From the NCBI GenBank assembly GCA_035699705.1, contig DASSPI010000019.1:1-64000 (forward strand): a DNA stretch of 64,000 nt, in the 5' to 3' direction. A program made the translations under genes and the position numbers. Shown one piece after another: positions 9,627 through 16,512 of the stretch. How positions within the stretch are numbered: the first letter of the stretch is position 1; every line of letters starts with the position of its first letter. The stretch comes from CANKHA01 sp035699705. Its GTDB lineage: Bacteria > Pseudomonadota > Alphaproteobacteria > Rhizobiales > Xanthobacteraceae. The notes below the pieces were generated by a model. That model was given only the letters and a program-made list of their open reading frames with translations. It searched no databases and was not told the DNA's origin.

Positions 9627-10718
9627 ATGCAGATCCTTGTCATCGGAGCGGGCGTGATCGGGCTCGCCGTGGCGCGCGCCGCGGCCTTGGCCGGGCACGA
9701 GGTGGTGGTGGCGGAGGGCGCCAATGCGATCGGCACCGGCATCTCGTCCCGCAACAGCGAAGTGATCCACGCCGGGATGTATTACCCGACCGGCTCGTTG
9801 CGCGGGCGTCACTGCGTGAACGGACGGCGCATGCTCTACGCTTTCTGCGCTTCCCATGGCGTGCCGCACCGCAAATGTGAAAAGCTGATCGTCGCCACCG
9901 ACGCCGCCGAGCAGGCCAAGGTGGAGAGCATCCATGCGCAGGGCCTGCGCAACGAAGTCGAGGGCCTGCGCCTGATCGGCGCCGCCGAGGCGCGGGCGCT
10001 GGAGCCCGCGCTGTCCTGCACCGGCGCGCTGCTTTCTCCCGAGACCGGGATCATCGACGCGCATGGCTATATGCTGGCGCTGCGCGGCGACCTCGAGGAC
10101 CGCGGCGGCCGGATCGCCTTCAATACCCCGGTGGAGGAAGTTTCGCGCGCGGGCGAACGCTGGCAGGTGCGCTTCGGCGGCGGGGAAGCGGGCACCGTCA
10201 CGGTGGATGCCGTGGTGAATGCCGCAGGTCTCGGCGCGCAAGCCGTCGCGAAACGCACGGAAGCATACCCCGCCGGGCGCGTCCCGCCGCTCGTCCTCTG
10301 CAAGGGCAACTATTTTTCCTATGCCGGCCGGCCGGTTTTCACCCGGCTGATCTATCCGGTGCCGGTCGACGGCGGCATCGGCATTCACATCACCCTCGAC
10401 CTCGCCGGGCGCATGCGCTTTGGGCCGGACGTGGAGTGGCTGGAGCGGGAGGATTATGCGGTCGATCCCGCCCGCGCCGACGCCTTTTATGCGCGCATCC
10501 GCGGCTACTGGCCCGGCTTGCCGGACAATTCGCTGATGCCGGCTTATTGCGGCATTCGTCCCAAACTCTCGGGCCCCGGCGTGCCACAGCAGGATTTCAT
10601 GATCGAGGGCCCGCGACAGCATGGGCTGCCAGGCCTGGTGCATCTGTTCGGAATTGAATCACCGGGGCTGACCTCGTCGCTCTCCATCGCTGACGAGGTC
10701 GTATCTTATCTCGGCTGA
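9627..10718 (+). CDS. FAD-dependent oxidoreductase, L-2-hydroxyglutarate dehydrogenase-like
   Basis: The 363-aa protein starts with the Rossmann dinucleotide-binding motif IGAGVIGLAVARAAA and the second FAD element SRNSEVIHAGMYYPTGSLR, which is characteristic of the LhgO/L-2-hydroxyglutarate dehydrogenase branch of the DAO family. The C-terminus LFGIESPGLTSSLSIADEV also fits. The likely reaction is oxidation of L-2-hydroxyglutarate or a similar 2-hydroxy acid; the exact substrate is inferred only. The start at 9627 has GGAAG nine bases upstream. The gene end overlaps the convergent DUF2865 gene by 13 bases. Confidence 0.85.
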   Translation: MQILVIGAGVIGLAVARAAALAGHEVVVAEGANAIGTGISSRNSEVIHAGMYYPTGSLRGRHCVNGRRMLYAFCASHGVPHRKCEKLIVATDAAEQAKVESIHAQGLRNEVEGLRLIGAAEARALEPALSCTGALLSPETGIIDAHGYMLALRGDLEDRGGRIAFNTPVEEVSRAGERWQVRFGGGEAGTVTVDAVVNAAGLGAQAVAKRTEAYPAGRVPPLVLCKGNYFSYAGRPVFTRLIYPVPVDGGIGIHITLDLAGRMRFGPDVEWLEREDYAVDPARADAFYARIRGYWPGLPDNSLMPAYCGIRPKLSGPGVPQQDFMIEGPRQHGLPGLVHLFGIESPGLTSSLSIADEVVSYLG

Positions 10719-11446
10719 GCGCGGCGCCGGCCTTCGCTGGAGGCAGGTTGCTCGACGTTCCGCGGCGGCGGCTCCTCGGCCTGCGCGTTGGCAGCCAGTG
10801 CTGAAGCTGAGACCGGCGCCGACCGGATCGGGATATTCGCGAGCTTGCGATCCTGCAGCGGAGTGAAATCGGCGGACCGGCCGCTGCCGCCGCGGTAGCT
10901 CATCAGTCCTTTGTCGGTGACAACGATATCGCCCGGCCGGAGCGTCGGATCCGATTTCACGTCGATCTGCGCCAGGCCGCCGGCCGTTTTTCCGTTGCAG
11001 GTGCAGCCCGCGATCACCTGCTTGCGATAGACAAAGGCCGCGGGCAGGGCGGCATAGCGCTTGCCGTCGGAGGAAACGGCATGGTCGATGCTGCCCCCGT
11101 TGAACAGCTTGGTCTGTGCCGCCGGGCACATGGCGGCGCAGGCCTGCGCGGCGGAGCCGGCCGCGCTTTGCACCGGGAAGGGATGGCCGTCGCACAGCCG
11201 CACGCAATACGCGGTCGAGGGGCCGCTTTCGCTGCGATAGCCATCGATCATGCGCGAAGGATCAGCCGAAGGGCGCACGGCGGGCAAAGGTGCGGGCGGA
11301 GGCGGCGGCGCCGAGCGGCGGACGCCGCCGAACAGCATTTCAAAGAAGTTCTGCGCTGAGGCGCTCGCCATGGGAAGCGCAAGCGTGCAGGCGACCGCCG
11401 CAATCGCGAATCCAAAAGCCCCGATATTCTTGCGCTGATTCGACAC
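10706..11446 (-). CDS. DUF2865 exported protein
   Basis: The 246-aa protein has a signal peptide (core AIAAVACTLALPMASA, cleavage near SAQ) and so is exported. The mature part has a proline-rich linker (APPPPPAPLP), then a conserved Cys-rich domain with YCVRLCDGHPFPV, CAAMCPAAQTKLF and GCTCNGK, typical of DUF2865, found mostly in Hyphomicrobiales; function unknown. The chosen GTG start at 11446 has AGGGA upstream and places the signal peptide at the N-terminus; a longer form to 11539 would bury it. It converges on and overlaps the oxidoreductase gene by 13 bases. Confidence 0.8.
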   Translation of the reverse strand: MSNQRKNIGAFGFAIAAVACTLALPMASASAQNFFEMLFGGVRRSAPPPPPAPLPAVRPSADPSRMIDGYRSESGPSTAYCVRLCDGHPFPVQSAAGSAAQACAAMCPAAQTKLFNGGSIDHAVSSDGKRYAALPAAFVYRKQVIAGCTCNGKTAGGLAQIDVKSDPTLRPGDIVVTDKGLMSYRGGSGRSADFTPLQDRKLANIPIRSAPVSASALAANAQAEEPPPRNVEQPASSEGRRRAQPR

Positions 11447-11606
11447 GTTTTTTCCCTGCCAGCCGCCGTTTCCCGAGCACAGTATCAACGCAGCAGGTAA
11501 AGAAAGGTTGCTGCGGGCGCGCTTGAATGCTGTGCACAAGCCGCCATCATGGGGATCAATTCGTGTTCAATGCGATGTGGTGAACGCCGCCTAAAGGAGA
11601 ATCCCC

Positions 11607-12011
11607 GTGCCGCCGGCGAAAACACGTTTTCTTAATCCCGCAACCTTGACCAAGCCGGCCGCCTATTCGCAGGTCGTGGAGGTGACGACGCCGGGCCGGA
11701 TGGTGTTCATCTCCGGCCAGATCGGTGTGGGCCGCGACGGCAAGCTGGTGCCGGGAGATTTCCGCGCGCAGGCGGTGCAGACCTTCGAAAATCTGAAAGC
11801 CGCGCTCGCGGCGGTGGGCGCGCGCTTCGAGCATGTGGTGAAGCTGAACAACTACCTCGTCGCGCTCGAACACCAGGCGATCCTGCGCGACGTGCGCGGG
11901 CTGTATCTCAACATGGCTGCGCCGCCGGCCAGCACCAGCGTGCGCGTGGTCGGCTTCGCGCGGGAAGGCGTGTTGCTGGAAGTGGAGGCGGTTGCGGTAC
12001 TGCCGGACTGA
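11607..12011 (+). CDS. RidA family protein (reactive enamine/imine deaminase)
   Basis: At 134 aa this is a single RidA/YjgF domain. Visible are MVFISGQIGVGRDGK, the trimer-core region FENLKAALAAVGARFEHVVKL and the terminal EVEAVAVLP. Family members hydrolyse 2-aminoacrylate and related imines released by PLP enzymes. The catalytic arginine region STSVRVVGFA is present. The GTG start has GGAG eight bases upstream. Which imine it detoxifies is not shown by the sequence; neighbours give no pathway link. Confidence 0.88.
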   Translation: MPPAKTRFLNPATLTKPAAYSQVVEVTTPGRMVFISGQIGVGRDGKLVPGDFRAQAVQTFENLKAALAAVGARFEHVVKLNNYLVALEHQAILRDVRGLYLNMAAPPASTSVRVVGFAREGVLLEVEAVAVLPD

Positions 12012-12045
12012 CAAGAGCTGCCGCCCTCGCGCAGGCGGCCTTCTT

Positions 12046-12134
12046 CTCCCTCTCCAGTCCGAACTCGGGTAAACCCGACTTGGCCACTCGATAATGCCGA
12101 ACTCGGGTAAACCCGAGCTCGGATGGAGAGGGGA
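12046..12134. repeat. Double small-palindrome repeat (CTCGGGTAAACCCGAG type)
   Basis: Two 16-base near-palindromes, CTCGGGTAAACCCGAC (12065-12080) and CTCGGGTAAACCCGAG (12103-12118), are separated by a short spacer containing CACTCGATAATGCCGAA, and are flanked by CCCTCTCC and GGAGAGGGG arms. A sister element with the same layout is at 58075-58177. They sit between the convergent RidA gene and polA, so an mRNA 3'-end role is possible. Confidence 0.7.
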
Positions 12135-12137
12135 AAG

Positions 12138-15100
12138 CTAATGCGCCTCGTCCCAGTTGTCGGCGGCGCGGGCGTCGACCTGCAGCGGCACATGCAGCGA
12201 CACGGCCGGATGCGGCGCGTCGGTCATCACCTGGCGGATCACCGGCAGCGTCTTCTGGACTTCCCTCTCGGGCACCTCGAAGATCAACTCGTCGTGCACC
12301 TGCAACAGCATCTGCGCCGAGAGCTTGGCCTTGGCCAGCGCCGGCTCGATCCGCACCATGGCGCGGCGGATGATGTCGGCGGCGCTGCCTTGCAGCCGCG
12401 CATTGATCGCCGCGCGCTCGTTGAAGGCGCGCAGCGACGGATTCGACGCCCGGATGTCGGGATAATGGCACTTGCGGCCGAACAGCGTGAGCACATAGCC
12501 GTGCTTGCGGCAGAATTCCTTGCTCTCGTCCATGTAGTCGCGGATGCCGGGGAAGCGCTCGAAATATTTCTTGATATAGGCGGCGGCTTCCTCGCGCGGG
12601 ATAGCGAGCTGGTTGGCGAGGCCGAAGGCCGAGATGCCGTAGATGATGCCGAAGTTGATCGCCTTGGCTCTCCGGCGGACCTCGCCCGGCATGTCCTTCA
12701 CCGGCACGCCGAACATTTCCGAGGCGGTCATGGCATGAATGTCGATGCCTTCCTGGAATGCCTTGCGCAGTGCCGGCACGTCGGCGACTTCGGCCAAGAG
12801 CCGCAGCTCGATCTGCGAATAATCGGCGGAGACCAGCTTGTGGCCCGGCGTCGCCACGAAGGCGCGGCGAATCTTCCGGCCTTCCTCGGTGCGGATCGGG
12901 ATGTTCTGCAGGTTGGGCTCGGATGAGGACAAGCGGCCGGTGCTGGTCGCCGCCAGCGCATAGGACGTGTGCACGCGCTTGGTCCGCGGATTGACGTGGG
13001 TCGGCAGCGCCTCGGTATAGGTCGAGCGCAGCTTCGATACCTGCCGCCAATCCAGGATGACTTGCGGCAGCTTGTGGCCCATCTCGGCGAGCTCTTCGAG
13101 CGCACGCGCCCCGGTCGACCATTGTCCGGTCCTGGTCTTGGTGCCGCCCGGCAGACCCATCTGTCCGAACAGGATATCGCCGAGCTGCTTGGGGCTTCCG
13201 GGATTGACCTGCGTTCCGGCGATCTTGTTGATCTCCTGCTCGAGCGCGGACTGTTTCTTGCCGAACTCCTGCGAGAGGCCCGCGAGCACGGTCTGGTCGA
13301 TCGATATGCCGCGTTCCTCCATGCGCGCGAGCACCTGCGGCAGCGGCCGCTCGAGCGTTTCGTAAACGGTAGTCACGCGTTCGGCCACCATGCGCGGCTT
13401 CAGCGCCTGCCAGAGCCGGAGCGTCGCATCGGCATCTTCGGCGGCATAGCTGGCGGTGCGCGCGATCGGCGTCGCTTCCGGCGTGAGCAACGCCCGCTCT
13501 TTGTTCTTGACCTCGTTGAAACGGGCCGGGCTGCGGCCGAAATAGCGGTTGACCAGGGCATCCATGTCGTGCGCGCCCTTGCCGGCGTCGAGCACGTAGG
13601 ACATCAGCATGGTGTCGTCGACAGCGCCGATGCGGACCCCGCGGCAGGCCAGCACCAGCCAGTCCTGCTTCACATTGTGCCCGACCTTGATGACGCCGAG
13701 GTCTTCCAGCACGGGCTTCAGCGCCGCGAGCGCGTCCTGCTCGGGTATCTGACCCGCGCAGAGCTTGGGCGCGAACAAACCGGCGTTGGCTCCGCTCTCG
13801 TCGCCGGCTTCGCGATGGCCGAGCGGCAAATAAGCCGCCTCATTCGGCGCGACCGCGAGCGCGATCCCGCACAGCTTCGCCTGCATCGGATCGATGCTGG
13901 TGATTTCGGTTTTCAGCGCGAGGAAACCGGTGTCGTAGGCGCGCGCGACCCAGTGCCCGAGCCGATCAAGCGTGGCAATCGTCTCGTATTTCGCAGGCTC
14001 GAACTTCGCGCTGCGCAGCGCTTCGATGCGGCGCTCGGCCAGCGAGATCGGCGTGAGGCCGCTTTCTTCGCCTGCGGGCGCGGGTTTGGGTGCGGGCAGG
14101 TCGCCGAGATCGAGCTCTCCCGGCCTGCCGCGCGAGGGGGGAATTGCCGAAGGCGGCGGGCTGGTGATGGCGATCTCGCCCGAGACCAGTTTTGGATCGG
14201 CTGCGATCTCGCCCGCGTCGACGCTGCCCTTCTCCGCGACGCGGCGCGTCAGCGCGTTGAATTCCATCGCCTTCAGAAAGGCGATCAGGTTCTTGTAATC
14301 CGGCTCATGCACGGCGAGATCGGCGGCCGGCACATCGAGCGTCACATTCTGGTCGAGCGTCACCAGTTTCTTCGACAGCCGCGCATTGTCGGCGTGCTCG
14401 ATCAGGGCTTGCCGGCGCTTCTCCTGCTTGATCTCGCCGGCGCGCGCCAGCAGCGTCTCGAGGTCGCCATACTCGATGATGAGCTGCGCGGCGGTTTTGA
14501 CGCCGATGCCCGGAACGCCCGGCACGTTGTCCGAGGAATCGCCGATCAGCGACTGCACCTCGATCACCTTGTCCGGCGTCACGCCGAATTTCTCGAATAC
14601 TTCCGCCGCGCCGATGCGCTTGTCCTTCATGGTGTCGTAGAGCATCACGGAATCGCAGACGAGCTGCATCAGGTCCTTGTCCGACGACACGATCGTCGTC
14701 GTGGCCTTGGCCTCGCAGGCGAGCCGGGCATAAGTGGCGATCAGGTCGTCGGCCTCGAAGCCGGCCTGCTCGAGGCAGGGAATATCGAAGGCGCGCACCG
14801 CCTCGCGGATCAGCGGGAATTGCGGAATGAGATCGTCCGGCGGCGCCGAGCGGTTGGCCTTGTAGTCGCCATACATCTCGCTGCGGAAGGTCTTCTCCGA
14901 TTTGTCGAAGACCACGGCCAGATGGGTCGGCCTGTTGTCGGGCGGCATCTCCTGCAACAGCTTCCACAGCATGTTGCAAAAGCCGAGCACCGCATTGACC
15001 TGCAGCCCGTCGGACTTGCGGGTGAGCGGCGGCAGCGCGTGATAGGCGCGGAAAATGTAGCCGGATCCGTCGACCAGGAAGAGATGGTCTCCCGGCTTGA

Positions 15101-15194
15101 GCGCGCGGGATGCGGCCGGGGCTTTCGCGGCCGATTTGGCGGCGGGCGGGGAGGGCGCCGGGTTCGGCGCAGGCTTTGATTTGGCTGATGGCAT
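12138..15194 (-). CDS. polA: DNA polymerase I, probably without working proofreading
   Basis: The 1018-aa enzyme fills gaps and removes primers. After an Ala/Pro/Lys-rich leader (1-33) come the 5'-3' exonuclease (about 37-300; VDGSGYIFRAYHALPPL, KANR, GFEADDL), a 3'-5' exonuclease fold (about 400-600) and the polymerase domain with DYSQIELRLLAEV, RRRAKAINFGIIYG and QVHDELIFEVPE. In Exo I the usual D-T-E reads K428-T-E430. Exo II keeps Asp511 (HNVKQDWL) and Exo III keeps Tyr583 and Asp587 (YAAED). The metal-binding aspartate equivalent to E. coli Asp355 is therefore missing and proofreading is probably weak or absent. The start at 15194 is chosen over read-through from the next gene. Confidence 0.96.
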   Translation of the reverse strand: MPSAKSKPAPNPAPSPPAAKSAAKAPAASRALKPGDHLFLVDGSGYIFRAYHALPPLTRKSDGLQVNAVLGFCNMLWKLLQEMPPDNRPTHLAVVFDKSEKTFRSEMYGDYKANRSAPPDDLIPQFPLIREAVRAFDIPCLEQAGFEADDLIATYARLACEAKATTTIVSSDKDLMQLVCDSVMLYDTMKDKRIGAAEVFEKFGVTPDKVIEVQSLIGDSSDNVPGVPGIGVKTAAQLIIEYGDLETLLARAGEIKQEKRRQALIEHADNARLSKKLVTLDQNVTLDVPAADLAVHEPDYKNLIAFLKAMEFNALTRRVAEKGSVDAGEIAADPKLVSGEIAITSPPPSAIPPSRGRPGELDLGDLPAPKPAPAGEESGLTPISLAERRIEALRSAKFEPAKYETIATLDRLGHWVARAYDTGFLALKTEITSIDPMQAKLCGIALAVAPNEAAYLPLGHREAGDESGANAGLFAPKLCAGQIPEQDALAALKPVLEDLGVIKVGHNVKQDWLVLACRGVRIGAVDDTMLMSYVLDAGKGAHDMDALVNRYFGRSPARFNEVKNKERALLTPEATPIARTASYAAEDADATLRLWQALKPRMVAERVTTVYETLERPLPQVLARMEERGISIDQTVLAGLSQEFGKKQSALEQEINKIAGTQVNPGSPKQLGDILFGQMGLPGGTKTRTGQWSTGARALEELAEMGHKLPQVILDWRQVSKLRSTYTEALPTHVNPRTKRVHTSYALAATSTGRLSSSEPNLQNIPIRTEEGRKIRRAFVATPGHKLVSADYSQIELRLLAEVADVPALRKAFQEGIDIHAMTASEMFGVPVKDMPGEVRRRAKAINFGIIYGISAFGLANQLAIPREEAAAYIKKYFERFPGIRDYMDESKEFCRKHGYVLTLFGRKCHYPDIRASNPSLRAFNERAAINARLQGSAADIIRRAMVRIEPALAKAKLSAQMLLQVHDELIFEVPEREVQKTLPVIRQVMTDAPHPAVSLHVPLQVDARAADNWDEAH

Positions 15195-15254
15195 GGCCCG
15201 AATGTGGGCTGTCTGTGTGGCGGAATCAATGCGGAATGGCCGCCATGCACACCC

Positions 15255-15346
15255 GGTCATTCGCCCGCGAAGGCGGGCGATCCGGTAATCGCGAACGTCT
15301 GTGGTTGCTGGGACGCCCCGCCTGCGCGGGGCATGACACCGAGGGC
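15255..15346. repeat. Short palindromic repeat pair between acyltransferase gene and polA
   Basis: CGCCCGCGAAGGCGGGCGATCC (about 15260-15281) and CGCCCCGCCTGCGCGGGGCATG (about 15313-15334) are two hairpins in opposite sense separated by about 30 bases. This is the paired REP-like arrangement common in alphaproteobacteria. It occupies most of the 152-base gap. Confidence 0.6.
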
Positions 15347-16384
15347 CTATTCCGCCGGCTGCAGCGCCATCCGCGGCCTGGGAGCGAGCCAGAAGCGCGC
15401 CGGCCGCTCGAACAGGAATTTCAGCGGCGTCCGGCGCACCAGCCAGAACAGCATCAGCGGCCCGACGATGCCGGCCGACGTGACGATCACCGACATCAGC
15501 CCGATGCTGGGAACCAGGCCGGTTCTGAGCAGGAGCACGCGGGTGCCCGCCATGAACAGGAAGAAGGCGAGATAGATGACGATGGAATGTTCGCCGCAAT
15601 AGCGCAGCGCGTCGAAGATCCGCAGCTGCGCCAGCAGCGCCGCGAGCGTGACGATGGCACCGGCGCCGAGCAGGCCGAGCATCAGCGAGATGAGCGGCCA
15701 TTCCGAATAGCCGCCGGACACCAGCAGTGCGTTCAAGCTGGCCCAGAGCAGCAGCCAGGCGACCGCGCTGGCCGGCTTGTCCTGCACGTCGGCGGCGAGG
15801 TTGAAGATATGCGAAGCCAGCCAATAGCCGGTGTAGAAATAGACAAAGCGGCTGGCGAATTCATCGACGGCCATCCAGCCGGTTTCGATCCTTGCCGCTT
15901 CCAGCCCCGCGGCGGCGAGCCAGATCACGGGCGGCGGCAGCCCGCGTGTGAGCCTGGTGACGACAAAGAAGATCGGCAGCAGGTAAATGAACCACAGCGT
16001 GCCAAAGGGCTCGATGAAGGACAGTGCATAGAGCTGCAGCGTCGCCGCCGCGCCATGCTCGGCGGCGAAGGCCGGCGCCTTGAAGGCGAACTGGATCGTC
16101 ATCCACAGTGCATAGAAATACGCGAAGTGCACGACCTTGCGGTCGAGATAGGTCTTCCAGTCGCGGTCGATGACGCGGGACAGGAATAATCCGGAGATCA
16201 GGAAGAAATCAGGCATGCGGAACGGCTTTGCGAAAGCGACCAGCGCGTGCAAGAAGCCTTCGCCGCCGGCGGTGGCGCCGACGCCGAGCGTGGAATGCAT
16301 CATCACCACCATGACGATGCAGATGCCCTTGGCGTAGTCGACCCAGGCAACCCGCTCGGCTGCGACGTCGGCGTGATGTGTCAT
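15347..16384 (-). CDS. Acyltransferase-3 family membrane protein
   Basis: The 345-aa integral membrane protein starts MTHHADVAAERVAWVDYAKG; the VDYAKG segment opens the first membrane helix and is followed by the histidine in VMMHSTLG, the likely catalytic His of the family. About ten hydrophobic segments follow (for example LWFIYLLPIFFVVTRL, YCGEHSIVIYLAFFLFMAG). FLISGLFLSR is a further family mark. Members transfer acyl groups to envelope sugars or act as acyl exporters; the substrate cannot be told. An ATG 17 codons earlier is possible but less family-like. Divergent from hrpB. Confidence 0.85.
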   Translation of the reverse strand: MTHHADVAAERVAWVDYAKGICIVMVVMMHSTLGVGATAGGEGFLHALVAFAKPFRMPDFFLISGLFLSRVIDRDWKTYLDRKVVHFAYFYALWMTIQFAFKAPAFAAEHGAAATLQLYALSFIEPFGTLWFIYLLPIFFVVTRLTRGLPPPVIWLAAAGLEAARIETGWMAVDEFASRFVYFYTGYWLASHIFNLAADVQDKPASAVAWLLLWASLNALLVSGGYSEWPLISLMLGLLGAGAIVTLAALLAQLRIFDALRYCGEHSIVIYLAFFLFMAGTRVLLLRTGLVPSIGLMSVIVTSAGIVGPLMLFWLVRRTPLKFLFERPARFWLAPRPRMALQPAE

Positions 16385-16472
16385 TGCTGTTCCGCTGCGG
16401 CGCTTGCGTCCCATAATCGGACAAACAAATTGCATTCGCCTTTACGGGAGCAAAGGGCGTGCCAAAGTGCGG

Positions 16473-16488
16473 TTAGGAGATCGTTAAC
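16473..16488 (+). promoter_or_regulatory. Near-consensus CtrA-type site between the acyltransferase gene and hrpB
   Basis: TTAG-N7-TTAAC differs by one base from the alphaproteobacterial CtrA consensus TTAA-N7-TTAAC. It lies 25 bases before the hrpB start in the divergent promoter region. One mismatch in a short degenerate motif is weak evidence. Confidence 0.25.
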
Positions 16489-16512
16489 CATGATGCGCGG
16501 GGTTGCCAATTA

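Noticed and set aside
12969..15179. 736-codon frame antisense to polA
   Set aside because: A shadow of the polA reading frame caused by GC-rich third codon positions; polA motifs on the minus strand are unmistakable.
12138..15824. PolA extended to 1228 residues through the acyltransferase region
   Set aside because: The extra 210 N-terminal residues are an out-of-frame reading of the acyltransferase gene; the true start is at 15194, where family-like sequence begins.
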